A stretch of DNA of 64,000 nt from Maliibacterium massiliense (lineage in GTDB: Bacteria > Bacillota > Clostridia > Christensenellales > Maliibacteriaceae). Both the position numbers and the translations under genes were made by a program. Shown piece by piece: positions 17,170 through 25,684 of the stretch (positions are counted from its first letter, which is position 1; every line of letters begins with the position of its first letter). Under the pieces are notes generated by a model that was not told the origin of the DNA, did no database searches, and worked only from the letters and a program-made list of their open reading frames with translations. The stretch spans positions 1,736,001 through 1,800,000 of the forward strand of contig NZ_LR026983.1 of NCBI RefSeq assembly GCF_900604345.1. The letters are read 5' to 3'.

Positions 17170-18348
17170 CTACTTTTCCTCCTTGGGCGGGGCAAGCTTA
17201 TCGGCGGGAATGTCCATCTTCTCCAGCCGGTGCTTGGTGTGCTCGCGCAGCAGCGCGTAGAGCACGGAGCACAGCGGAATGCTCACAAGCATGCCCAGCA
17301 CGCCCAGCACGCTGCCGCCCACGGTGATGGCAAAGAGCACCCACAGCGAGGGCAGGCTGACCGAATGGCCCACCACGTGCGGATAGATCAGGTTGCCCTC
17401 CAGCTGCTGCAGCACGGTAAAGAGGATCACAAACCACAGCGCCTGCACAGGGTTTACCATTAGGATCAAAAACGCGCCCACGGCGCAGCCGATAAACGCG
17501 CCCACCATGGGGATCAGGGCGGTGACCGCGATGAGCACGCTGATGAGCAGCGTGTAGGGGAAGCGCAGCAGCGACAGCACGAGAAAGAACATGCTGCCCA
17601 GGATCACTGCCTCGAGCAGCTGGCCGGAGAGGAAGCTGGAGAATGTCCGGTTGGACAGCCTGCCGATGCGCAGTGCCTTATCCGCTTTGACCTCGGGCAG
17701 GTAGGCGTAGAGCAGGCGGCGCGCCTGGCTTGCGAGGATCTCCTTGCGCGCCAGGATGTAGATGGCGAAGATCAGCCCGATGAAGAAGCGCGTAAAGCCG
17801 TTGACCACGGAGAACGCCGCCGACACCGTGGAGTTGAGCACGCTGCCCGCGCCGTCCTGCAAAAAGCCTGTGACCGATGCCTGGATGCTCTGCCAGTCAA
17901 TGTTGAGGGACTGCACCCAGGCCACAAAGTCGGGCATGCTGTCGGAGAACTGCTGCGCCCAGGCTTTGACGCTCTGGATATACGTGGGGAACTGCTGGCC
18001 CACCAGGTTGACGGTGCGGCCCAGCTCGGGGATGATGGTGAAGACCACCGCGGCGGTGATGCCCAAAAAGAGCGCAAACACCAGCACGATGCACACCGGC
18101 CGCTTGATCTTGCGCGCAACCTTGCCCAGCGGGCGTTTGTCGGCGCGAAATAATTTGCGCTCCAGAAAGCGCAGTGGTACATTTAGGATAAACGCCACGC
18201 ACAGCCCCGTGATAAACGGGGAGAGGATGGCCAGCAGCGCGCCGATAAAGGTCAGCACCACGTCCAGATGCTGCAGGCCCACAAAGAGCACCACGCCAAA
18301 GGCGACGAGGAGAAAGAGCATGCGTCTTGTAGGGCGGTTGTTTTCCAC
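17170..18348 (-). CDS. AI-2E/PerM-family transporter
   Basis: 392 residues from GTG 18348 (AAAGGGA upstream); an in-frame ATG at 18414 lies upstream of the Shine-Dalgarno. About eight hydrophobic segments: two near the N-terminus, one near 85-105, a large loop, then a dense C-terminal bundle with LISVLIAVTALIPMVGAFIG, typical of the PF01594 family (AI-2E, YtvI, YhhT, PerM). Members export AI-2, act as Na+/H+ antiporters or have unknown cargo, so the specificity is not called. No quorum genes lie nearby. Confidence 0.88.
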   Translation of the reverse strand: MENNRPTRRMLFLLVAFGVVLFVGLQHLDVVLTFIGALLAILSPFITGLCVAFILNVPLRFLERKLFRADKRPLGKVARKIKRPVCIVLVFALFLGITAAVVFTIIPELGRTVNLVGQQFPTYIQSVKAWAQQFSDSMPDFVAWVQSLNIDWQSIQASVTGFLQDGAGSVLNSTVSAAFSVVNGFTRFFIGLIFAIYILARKEILASQARRLLYAYLPEVKADKALRIGRLSNRTFSSFLSGQLLEAVILGSMFFLVLSLLRFPYTLLISVLIAVTALIPMVGAFIGCAVGAFLILMVNPVQALWFVILFTVLQQLEGNLIYPHVVGHSVSLPSLWVLFAITVGGSVLGVLGMLVSIPLCSVLYALLREHTKHRLEKMDIPADKLAPPKEEK

Positions 18349-18394
18349 GGCGTATTCACGTCCCTTTCGTTTGCATTGGCGCCTGTCTGCTCCT

Positions 18395-18424
18395 ATTATA
18401 CTGCACCAAGCCATGGGTATGCAA
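18395..18424 (-). promoter_or_regulatory. Promoter of the AI-2E-family gene
   Basis: On the minus strand TTGCAT (18424-18419), 18-bp spacer, TATAAT (18400-18395), 47 nt upstream of the GTG start. Between it and the ACT gene start (18663) I see no convincing gene; a plus-strand reading frame there has no Shine-Dalgarno and no family resemblance. Confidence 0.65.
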
Positions 18425-18662
18425 AGGTTGCGCGCCTGATTGGGCGCGCATGTGGCTCGGTGTGCGGCAGAAGCGCCCGTTGCCTGCGCGGGGTGTGTCT
18501 GTAACGAAAGAGGCGCGGCCTATAATCAAGCGCCCATGCGCGTGCAAAGAGGCGCTCAAAGCGCTGGCAAAGGCGGGGACGATGCGTGTGCAGGAAGGTT
18601 TTGCGCGGCAAAACCAGGCCCTGGTTGAAAGGGGATGCGCGAAAAAAAAGGGGGAGCGATCC

Positions 18663-19064
18663 GTGCAGATTACACTGGAAACGCTGGATATGCCGCTGAG
18701 CATATGCAAGCTTGATGATGCGGCCGACGCACCAAAGCGCGCCTGGCCGGTATTTTTGGCCCGCACGGACGCGGAGCTTTCCTGCGTGTGCCCCACGGCG
18801 CACGCGCCCGCGCGCTGCCGCGCGCGCGAGGATGGCTGGCGCGCCCTGCGCATTGCGGGGCAGCTGGATTTTTCGCTGGTGGGCATCCTTGCACGCATCG
18901 CGCAGGTGTTGGCCCGCCAGGGCGTGAGCATCTTTGCAGTATCCACGTTTGATACGGATTATATCCTGATTCGGGAGGCGTCCTTTGCCGCCGCGTGCGG
19001 GGCGCTTGTCCAGGCAAGGTATCACGTGGTGGAAGGGGCGACCCGCGACGGTGGCGCGCCGTGA
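18663..19064 (+). CDS. ACT-domain protein (CASTOR-like)
   Basis: 133 residues from GTG 18663 with GGGGGAG upstream. The C-terminal half, GWRALRIAGQLDFSLVGILARIAQVLARQGVSIFAVSTFDTDYILI, is the ACT fold of small stand-alone ACT/CASTOR proteins that bind amino acids; the N-terminal half with CVCP is the usual companion. It probably senses an amino acid or acts as a regulator. There is no recognisable partner gene; the CPBP gene begins about 110 nt downstream. Confidence 0.75.
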   Translation: MQITLETLDMPLSICKLDDAADAPKRAWPVFLARTDAELSCVCPTAHAPARCRAREDGWRALRIAGQLDFSLVGILARIAQVLARQGVSIFAVSTFDTDYILIREASFAAACGALVQARYHVVEGATRDGGAP

Positions 19065-19173
19065 TCGTCAACCCGTCGTGCGGGGTTTACGATGAAAACG
19101 CGCGCAGAGAGCATCCGGATGGCGCGTGCGCGCTGCGTGTGATCTGCGTTTATGGAACAAGGGGGTATTCTCT

Positions 19174-20070
19174 GTGAAAAAAAGACTCGGCATCTTTCTG
19201 CTCTTTACGTTTGCGCTCTCCTGGCTGCTCGCGCTGGCGCTGGCGTTGTGCGGCGGGCTCGCGGCGCCCTGGGCGCGGTTGGCGCTCGCGGCGATCATGC
19301 TGGTGCCCGCGCTGGGCATGCTCTTTACCCGCATCGTCACCAAAGAGGGCTTTGCGGACGCGGGCCTGCGCCCGCGTTTTCGGGGCCATATCCGCTACTA
19401 CGTGCTTGCATGGCTGCTGCCGCCCGTGCTGATCGCGCTGGGGGCCGTGCTGTACTTTATCTGTTTCCCCGCGCAATTTGATGCAAATATGACCGGTATC
19501 CTGCAGACGTACGCCGCCCAGGGCGTGGACATCCCTGCCCAGACGCTGCGGCAGGCCGTCCTGCTGCAGTTGGTGCTCGCGGTGTTCATCGCGCCGGTGC
19601 TCAACATCATCCCCACCCTGGGCGAGGAGCTCGGCTGGCGCGCCTATCTATTGCCCAAGCTGTGCCAGCGCTACACGCCCCTGCAAGCGTCGCTGCTTAC
19701 AGGCGTGATATGGGGCGTGTGGCACGCGCCTATCATCGCCATGGGCTACAATTACGGCCTGGGTTACCCTGGGGCTCCCTGGGGCGGCATCGCGGCAATG
19801 GTGGTATTCTGCGTGTTTGTGGGCGCGCTCTTCTCCTACTGGACGCTCAAGGCAGGGAGCGTCTACCCCGCTGCCATCGCGCATGGCGCGCTCAACGGTT
19901 TTGCAAGCGCGGCCGCCGCGTTTGTGGTGGGCAAGCCCAACATCTTTCTCGGGCCGCTGCCCGTGGGCCTGATCGGCGGGGCGGGCCTGCTCGTCGCGGG
20001 CGTGGTATCCATGGTGCTGCTGCAGCGGATGCGGCGTCAGACGGCCGGCCAGGATGCGGAGGCGGTGTGA
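19174..20070 (+). CDS. CPBP-family intramembrane metalloprotease
   Basis: 298 residues from GTG 19174 (AAGGGGG at 19159-19165). Some eight membrane helices. The CPBP motifs are all present: EELGWRAYL near 151 (glutamates and Arg), GVIWGVWHAP near 180 (His) and HGALNGF near 240 (His/Asn). Bacterial CPBP proteins are Rce1-like proteases or bacteriocin-immunity proteins; no bacteriocin gene is adjacent. The stop is 2 nt before the YjbQ-like gene, so they form an operon. Confidence 0.88.
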   Translation: MKKRLGIFLLFTFALSWLLALALALCGGLAAPWARLALAAIMLVPALGMLFTRIVTKEGFADAGLRPRFRGHIRYYVLAWLLPPVLIALGAVLYFICFPAQFDANMTGILQTYAAQGVDIPAQTLRQAVLLQLVLAVFIAPVLNIIPTLGEELGWRAYLLPKLCQRYTPLQASLLTGVIWGVWHAPIIAMGYNYGLGYPGAPWGGIAAMVVFCVFVGALFSYWTLKAGSVYPAAIAHGALNGFASAAAAFVVGKPNIFLGPLPVGLIGGAGLLVAGVVSMVLLQRMRRQTAGQDAEAV

Positions 20071-20072
20071 CG

Positions 20073-20513
20073 ATGGCTGTTTTCACCATGACAAAGGCGT
20101 ACAGCACCCATCCGCACATGCGCATGACCGATGTGACGGGGGACTTTCAGCAGGCGCTTGCCCAGGCAGGCCTTGGCAGCGGCATCATCACGGGCTTTAC
20201 CCCGGGCGGCACGGCGGCGCTGACCATCCTGGAGTTCGAGCCGGGGCTGGTGGGCACGGACCTGCGCGAGGCGCTGGATAAGATCGCGCCCTACCGCGAC
20301 GCCTCCGGACGGGTGATCGACTACCGCCACCACGATACCTGGCACGACGACAACGGCTCCAGCCATATCAAGGCGGCGCTGCTCTCGCCCTCGGTCACCA
20401 TCCCCTTTGTGGCGGGTGCTATGACGCTGGGGCCGTGGCAGAGCGTGGCGCTGGTGGAGTGCGACACGCGTGCGCGCACGCGCAAGATCGTCTTTCAGGT
20501 GATGGGGGAATGA
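20073..20513 (+). CDS. YjbQ/UPF0047-family protein
   Basis: 146 residues. The family pattern is complete: VTGDFQQAL, TPGGTAALTILEFEPGL, YRHHDTWHDDNGSSHIKAALLSPS, IPFVAGAMTLGPWQSVALVE and the closing R-x-R-K-I-V-F. Conserved His and Asp residues cluster in the middle. Family members have weak thiamine-phosphate synthase activity, but the physiological role is unresolved. ATG 20073 gives two extra residues before another ATG at 20088, so the exact start is uncertain. It sits 2 nt after the CPBP gene and 15 nt before the flavin reductase. Confidence 0.85.
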   Translation: MAVFTMTKAYSTHPHMRMTDVTGDFQQALAQAGLGSGIITGFTPGGTAALTILEFEPGLVGTDLREALDKIAPYRDASGRVIDYRHHDTWHDDNGSSHIKAALLSPSVTIPFVAGAMTLGPWQSVALVECDTRARTRKIVFQVMGE

Positions 20514-20528
20514 GAGGGGGGCATGTGC

Positions 20529-21122
20529 ATGGATAAGGTCGTCTGGAAACCGGGCACGCTGGAGGCGCCGGTGCCGCCGGCGCTGGTGACGTGCGGCACG
20601 ATGGAGCGGCCCAACGTGTTGACCGTCGCCTGGACGGGCATCGTCAATTCCAAGCCGGCGATGACGTATATCTCGCTGCGGCCGGAGCGCTATTCCTACG
20701 GCATTGTGGCGCAAGAGGGCGCGTTTGTCATCAACCTGCCTACGCGCCCTCTTGCGCGCGCGGTGGATTACTGCGGATGCCGCTCCGGACGCGACGAGGA
20801 CAAGCTTGCCGCCTGCAGGCTGGAGATCGCGCCGGCAAGCGCGGTGGACTGCCCGCTGCTTTGCGCAAGTCCCCTGGCGCTGGAGTGCCGGGTGAGGCAG
20901 CGCCTGCCGCTGGGCAGCCACACGATGTTTCTGGCCGAAATCGTGGCGGTGGACGTAGCACAGGAGCTGCTGGACGCATCGGGCAAGCTGCACATGGAAA
21001 AGGCGCAGCTGATCGCGTACGCCCACGGCGCCTATTACGCGCTGGGGCAGCAGCTGGGCACCTTCGGCTTTTCCGTGCGCAAGCGCCCGCGCGCCCCCCG
21101 AGGCGGCGCGCGCGGCGGCTAG
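20529..21122 (+). CDS. Flavin reductase-like FMN-binding protein
   Basis: 197 residues; ATG 20529 rather than 20523 because AGAGGGGG ends at 20520. The split-barrel pattern PPALVTCGTMERPNVLTVAWTGIVNSKPAMTYISLRPERYS and FVINLPT matches the flavin reductase / flavoredoxin family. Such proteins reduce FMN or act as FMN-dependent oxidoreductases. The C-terminus ends in an Arg/Gly-rich tail after SVRKRPRAPRG. It is the last gene of the CPBP–YjbQ unit; a new promoter follows. Confidence 0.85.
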   Translation: MDKVVWKPGTLEAPVPPALVTCGTMERPNVLTVAWTGIVNSKPAMTYISLRPERYSYGIVAQEGAFVINLPTRPLARAVDYCGCRSGRDEDKLAACRLEIAPASAVDCPLLCASPLALECRVRQRLPLGSHTMFLAEIVAVDVAQELLDASGKLHMEKAQLIAYAHGAYYALGQQLGTFGFSVRKRPRAPRGGARGG

Positions 21123-21151
21123 AGGGCGCGTTTTGCCCCCAACTTACGCTA

Positions 21152-21180
21152 TTGTGAATTAAACTGATATAGCATATAAT
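21152..21180 (+). promoter_or_regulatory. Sigma-A promoter of the esterase–acyltransferase unit
   Basis: TTGTGA at 21152-21157 and TATAAT at 21175-21180, 17-bp spacer, 42 nt before the ATG at 21222. Confidence 0.75.
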
Positions 21181-21221
21181 AAAGCGGTAGATGCAAATCT
21201 GGGCAGGAGGTACGCCGCCCC

Positions 21222-22154
21222 ATGGCCATCAACAAGGTAATGCGCGCAGCGCTCAAAGCGCTCTCCTATCCGGATATGGATATCAAACGGACCTATCGCC
21301 TGCAGCGCAAGGTGATCAACCTGACGCACTATCATTTTATGAAGCCGTTTTACAGAACCTGGGACCACGCGGTGACAAACGGCGATCATGATGTGCCGGT
21401 GCGCATCTTTCTGCCCAATCAAAAGGGGCACTATCCCATTCTGCTCTTTTTCCACGGAGGGGGATGGGTGACGGGCAACATCGACAGCTACAACAAGGTG
21501 TGCGTGCATATGGCGCAGATCACGGGGCATATGGTGGTCTCGGTGGATTATGCCCTTGCGCCGGAGCATCCGTTTCCCGCGGCGCTGGAGGACTGCTACG
21601 CGGTGGCGCGGGAGATCTTTCTGGATACCCGCCTGCTGGATACGCCCACGGACGATATCACCCTCATCGGCGACAGCGCGGGGGCCAATCTTGCCGCGGC
21701 GCTGAGCCTGATGGCGCGCGATCGGGGGGAGTTCCTGCCCGCACGGCAGATCCTGATCTATCCGGCCACCTACAACGACCACAGCGAGGCATCCCCCTTT
21801 GCCTCCGTGCGGGAAAACGGCACGGACTATCTGCTGACGAGCAAACGCATCCAGGATTATATGCAGCTCTACATGCGCACGCGAAAGGATCTGCAAAACC
21901 CGTACTTTGCGCCGCTGCTGGCGCAGGATAAGACCCGCCAGCCCGATACGCTGGTCATTACGGCCGAGTACGACCCTTTGCGCGACGAGGGGGAGGCCTA
22001 CGCGCGCGCGCTTGCCGAGGCGGGCAATACGGTGCGCCTGGAGCGCATTGCGGACGCGCTGCACGGCTTTTTCTCCCTGCCGCCCACCTTTTCCCAGGTG
22101 AGGGACGCCTATGCGATCATCAATGCGTTTTTGAGCGAGGTGCCGATGCGATGA
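21222..22154 (+). CDS. Alpha/beta hydrolase, hormone-sensitive-lipase type
   Basis: 310 residues, GCAGGAGG Shine-Dalgarno. Oxyanion-hole motif HGGGW near 83, nucleophile GDSAGAN near 150 and the acid/base pair EYDPLRDEG near 250 and DALHGF near 280 mark the HSL branch of esterases. It hydrolyses short acyl esters, probably in the cytoplasm since no signal peptide is seen. It overlaps the acyltransferase by 4 nt (ATGA), which with the DUF6320-like gene makes a tight three-gene unit that suggests opposing acyl transfer and removal on a shared substrate. Confidence 0.88.
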   Translation: MAINKVMRAALKALSYPDMDIKRTYRLQRKVINLTHYHFMKPFYRTWDHAVTNGDHDVPVRIFLPNQKGHYPILLFFHGGGWVTGNIDSYNKVCVHMAQITGHMVVSVDYALAPEHPFPAALEDCYAVAREIFLDTRLLDTPTDDITLIGDSAGANLAAALSLMARDRGEFLPARQILIYPATYNDHSEASPFASVRENGTDYLLTSKRIQDYMQLYMRTRKDLQNPYFAPLLAQDKTRQPDTLVITAEYDPLRDEGEAYARALAEAGNTVRLERIADALHGFFSLPPTFSQVRDAYAIINAFLSEVPMR

Positions 22155-23422
22155 AGGCAAGAGGGCCCAAATCTTGGAGCCGTCTGGACAACGCGGCAAA
22201 AATCTTTCCGCCCACAAGCAACGCGCGGGACACTAAGGTTTTCCGCTTTGCGTGCGAGCTGCGCGAGCAGGTGCAGGAGGCGCCGCTGCAGCGGGCTTTG
22301 GAGGAGACGCTTGCACTGTTTCCGATCTTTCGCAGCGTCATCCGCCACGGCCTTTTCTGGTACTACCTGGAGGCGAGCGACCTGGAGGCGCGCGTGCATC
22401 CGGAGACGGCCCTGCCCTGCAGGAGCCTGTTTGACAAGAACCTGCCCCAGCTGCTCTTTGACGTATCCTATTTTGAAAACCGCATCAATTTTGAGGTGTA
22501 CCACGCCATCACCGATGGCACAGGCGCACTGCAATTTATGCGCACGCTGGTGGCGCGCTACCTGGCGGGCGTGCACGGCGCGCAGCTCGGGCAGCTGCCC
22601 GCGCTGGACTACGGCGCCTCGCAGGATGAAAAGATGGCGGACAGCTTTCTGCAGTACTACGACCGCAGCCGCCGCCAGGGCAAAAAAAAGCGGGTGGTAG
22701 CCTACCGCATCCGCAGCCTGCGCATCCCTGAGGACCGCTTTGCGCTCATCAAGGGCAACATGCCCGTGCGGCAGATCCTGGATTTGGCGCACGCCTACCA
22801 CACCACGGTGACGGGCCTGTTGTGCGCGCTGCTTATCTTAAGCATCGGCCAGGAGATGTCCCTGCGCGATCAAAAGCGCCGGCCGGTGGTCATTACGGTG
22901 CCGGTCAATCTGCGCAACTACTTTGCCTCGGAATCCGCGCGCAATTTCTTCGGCGTCATCAACGTGGGCTACGACTTTGGCAGGCGCGAGGGCAGCCTGG
23001 AGGACATCATCGGCGAGGTGCGCCGCTTCTTTGGCAAGGAGCTCAACGCCTCGTCGCTCGCCAGGCGGATGAACAGCCTGGGCGCGCTGGAGCACAACGT
23101 GTTTGCGCGCGTCACGCCCCTTGTACTCAAGGACCTGTTCATGCGCTGGGCGTACGAGATCAGCGCCATGGAGAACACCGCGGCGCTCTCCAATTTGGGC
23201 GCCATCGAAATGCCGGAGCAGTTTGTGCCGTATATCCGCCTCTTTGACGTGTTCGTCAGCACCGACCTTTTGCAGATATGCATGTGTTCCTATCGGGACA
23301 ACATGTCCATCTGCTTTACGTCGGCCTATGTGAGCACAGGCGTGCAGCGCCGCTTCTTCCGTTTCCTGGCCGAAAAGGGCGTGGATATCGAGCTTGTCAC
23401 CAACCGTTACCAGGACCAGTAG
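22151..23422 (+). CDS. Condensation-type acyltransferase (PapA/alcohol acetyltransferase-like)
   Basis: 423 residues. The CoA-dependent acyltransferase active-site motif HAITDGTG (HxxxDG) sits near residue 122, and VPVNLRNYF near 250 matches the second conserved block ('D-x-R' region reads as NLRNYF). The fold is that of chloramphenicol acetyltransferase-like and condensation enzymes, including PapA5 and AATase. It could acylate an alcohol, sugar or lipid. There is no carrier protein or synthetase nearby, so a stand-alone acyl-CoA enzyme is likely. It is coupled to the esterase upstream and 10 nt from the next gene. Confidence 0.78.
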   Translation: MKARGPKSWSRLDNAAKIFPPTSNARDTKVFRFACELREQVQEAPLQRALEETLALFPIFRSVIRHGLFWYYLEASDLEARVHPETALPCRSLFDKNLPQLLFDVSYFENRINFEVYHAITDGTGALQFMRTLVARYLAGVHGAQLGQLPALDYGASQDEKMADSFLQYYDRSRRQGKKKRVVAYRIRSLRIPEDRFALIKGNMPVRQILDLAHAYHTTVTGLLCALLILSIGQEMSLRDQKRRPVVITVPVNLRNYFASESARNFFGVINVGYDFGRREGSLEDIIGEVRRFFGKELNASSLARRMNSLGALEHNVFARVTPLVLKDLFMRWAYEISAMENTAALSNLGAIEMPEQFVPYIRLFDVFVSTDLLQICMCSYRDNMSICFTSAYVSTGVQRRFFRFLAEKGVDIELVTNRYQDQ

Positions 23423-23432
23423 GGGGCGCGCC

Positions 23433-24098
23433 ATGAAATACTGCGAAAAGTGCAACGTCCACGTATCGGGCGGCCGCGTGCTCTGCCCGCTGTGCCAGAC
23501 TCCCCTCAAAGACGACGGCGGCCCGGTGTGCGAGGCGTTCCCCGCTGTCAGGACCATTTACCGGCAGTACCATCTGTTTTTCCGCATCCTAATCTTTGCT
23601 TCCATTTTGGCCTCCGTGGCCGCGGTGCTGGTCAACCTGCTGCTGCCCCAAAGCGGCGCGTGGTCCCTGTTTGTGGTGGGGGGCCTGCTGTGCGTGTGGC
23701 TCAGCTTGGCGGTGGGGGTGCGCAAGCGGCGCAATATTCCCAAAAACATGCTCTATCAGGTGGTGGTGATCGGCCTTCTGGCGGTGGCGTGGGATGGGAT
23801 GACCGGCTGGCGGGGCTGGTCGCTGGATTATGTGGTGCCCGGCCTGTGCGTCTGCGCCATGGCGACGCTGGCGATTCTGGCGCCCATCATGCACTGGCAC
23901 GTACAGGATTTGATTCTCTACCTGCTACTGCTGGCGCTGTTCTGCGTCGCGCCGCTGGTCTTCTGGCTGGCGGGGCTGCTGCGCGTGCTCTACCCGACGC
24001 TGATCTGCATGGCGTGCAGCGTGGTTTCACTGGCGGCGCTGGTCACCTTTGCGGGGGGCAGCGTCTTTCAGGAATTAAAGCGAAGGCTCCACCTGTAA
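23433..24098 (+). CDS. DUF6320-like membrane protein with N-terminal zinc ribbon
   Basis: 221 residues. The N-terminus has two Cys pairs, CEKC and CPLC (residues 4-7 and about 18-21), as in a zinc ribbon, then about six hydrophobic helices from residue 45 onward. This matches the layout of DUF6320 proteins, which I recall being encoded next to an esterase and a condensation-type acyltransferase in Clostridia. AGGGGGCG precedes the ATG. It might be the membrane partner that presents or exports the acylated product. A hairpin (GGCGCC arms, 24113-24131) without a T run follows. Confidence 0.7.
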   Translation: MKYCEKCNVHVSGGRVLCPLCQTPLKDDGGPVCEAFPAVRTIYRQYHLFFRILIFASILASVAAVLVNLLLPQSGAWSLFVVGGLLCVWLSLAVGVRKRRNIPKNMLYQVVVIGLLAVAWDGMTGWRGWSLDYVVPGLCVCAMATLAILAPIMHWHVQDLILYLLLLALFCVAPLVFWLAGLLRVLYPTLICMACSVVSLAALVTFAGGSVFQELKRRLHL

Positions 24099-24179
24099 AA
24101 TGGCGGCGGCTGGCGCCTTTGCGGGCGCCGGTATGCGCCCGGCCGGGTTACCGGAGATGAAAGAAAGGGAAGTAAAACC

Positions 24180-25649
24180 ATGAAAAAGACAACGCGTATC
24201 CTTGTATTGGCGCTTGCGCTGTGCATGCTGCTTTTGACGGGCTGCAAAAAGGAGGCGTCCAGCGCGGGCGCATCGGTGCAGCTGGATCCCAAGGACCCCG
24301 TGTCCATCGAGGTGTGGCACTACTACAACGGGCCGCAGAAAAACGCGTTCGATAAGCTTGTGGCCCAGTTCAACGAGACGGTGGGCATGGAGCAGGGCAT
24401 CATCGTGGAGGGATATTCGCAGGGCAATGTCTCGGAGCTGATTGAAAAGGTGCTCAATGCCGCCAACAAGCGCGTGGGCGCGGGGGACATCCCCGATATC
24501 TTTGCCGCGTACGCGGATACCGCCTACCAGGTAGACAAGCTGGGCCTGGTGGCGGAACTGGACCCTTACCTGAGCCAGGAAGAGCTGGATAGCTACGTTG
24601 CGGGCTACCTGGAGGAGGGGCGCTTTGACCAAGGCGGCACGCTGAAGATCTTCCCGGTGGCAAAGTCCAGCGAGCTGTTGATGCTCAACCGCACGGACTG
24701 GGACAAATTTGCCCAGGCCACGGGCGCCAAGCTGGAGGATCTGGCCACCTTTGAGGGCGTGACCAAAACGGCCGAGGCGTACTATACATGGACGGATGGC
24801 CTGACGGAGGCGCCCGAGGACGGCAAGGCATTCTTCGGCCGCGACGCGATGGCCAACTACTTCATTTTAGGCTGCAAGCAGCTGGGCGTGGATATCTTCA
24901 ACGTCAAGCAGGACGGGGTCTCCTTTGAACTGGATGAACAGATCCTGCGCCGACTGTGGGATAACTTCTACGTACCCTATATCAACGGCTACTTTACCGC
25001 CAAGGGGCATTTCCGTTCTGACGACGCGAAGACGGGAGACTTGATCGCGCTGGTGGGCTCCACATCGGGCGCCGCCTACTTCCCCGACAAGGTGTCCATC
25101 AGCGATACAGAGAGCTACCCCATCGAAACCACCGTGCTGCCTGCGCCTATCTTTGCGGATGGCGAAAAGGTGGCGGTGCAGCAGGGCGCGGGCATGGTGG
25201 TCAGCAAGTCCGACACCAAAACGGAGTACGCGGCCACGGTCTTTCTCAAATGGTTCACCCAGCCCGAGCGCAACATCGAGTTTACCGTGGGATCGGGCTA
25301 TCTGCCCGTGACGCGCGCTGCCAACGATATGGACGTCATCTCCCAGGCGCTGGCGGGGCAGGGCGAAACCAATATCTCGGGCAACCTGAGGGAAGCGCTG
25401 CCCGTGGCCATCGAGATGGTGGACTCCCACCAGATGTACACCAGCCGCGCCTTTGACGGCGGCACCGCAGCGCGCGACGTGCTGGAGAACAGCATGCTCG
25501 ATCTGGCCAAGGCGGACCGCGAGAAGGTGGAGCAGGATATCGCCGCGGGCATGACGCGCGCGCAGGCTGTATCCGCGTTTGATACGGACGAACACTTCCA
25601 GCAGTGGCTTGCCGGTCTCAAAACGGACCTGGAGGCAACAGCGCAGTGA
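24180..25649 (+). CDS. ABC-type solute-binding lipoprotein (family 1)
   Basis: 489 residues. Signal peptide with lipobox LLTGC and lipidated Cys22, so the mature protein is anchored outside the membrane. The family 1 pattern is visible: SIEVWHYYNGPQ, DIPDIFAAYAD, LDPYL, and later WFTQPERNIEFTVGSGYLPVT. This is the fold of sugar-binding proteins. No permease or ATPase lies nearby; instead the next gene, 35 nt on, is a sensor GGDEF-EAL protein. The simplest reading is that it hands a ligand to that sensor. Confidence 0.85.
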   Translation: MKKTTRILVLALALCMLLLTGCKKEASSAGASVQLDPKDPVSIEVWHYYNGPQKNAFDKLVAQFNETVGMEQGIIVEGYSQGNVSELIEKVLNAANKRVGAGDIPDIFAAYADTAYQVDKLGLVAELDPYLSQEELDSYVAGYLEEGRFDQGGTLKIFPVAKSSELLMLNRTDWDKFAQATGAKLEDLATFEGVTKTAEAYYTWTDGLTEAPEDGKAFFGRDAMANYFILGCKQLGVDIFNVKQDGVSFELDEQILRRLWDNFYVPYINGYFTAKGHFRSDDAKTGDLIALVGSTSGAAYFPDKVSISDTESYPIETTVLPAPIFADGEKVAVQQGAGMVVSKSDTKTEYAATVFLKWFTQPERNIEFTVGSGYLPVTRAANDMDVISQALAGQGETNISGNLREALPVAIEMVDSHQMYTSRAFDGGTAARDVLENSMLDLAKADREKVEQDIAAGMTRAQAVSAFDTDEHFQQWLAGLKTDLEATAQ

Positions 25650-25684
25650 CGCCGGCTCTTTGACAGCCAGAGAGGGAACCAAGC

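Noticed and set aside
24099..24179. Possible c-di-GMP riboswitch before the binding lipoprotein
   Set aside because: The space is about 80 nt and lacks the conserved GEMM blocks; only a GGCGCC hairpin is present.
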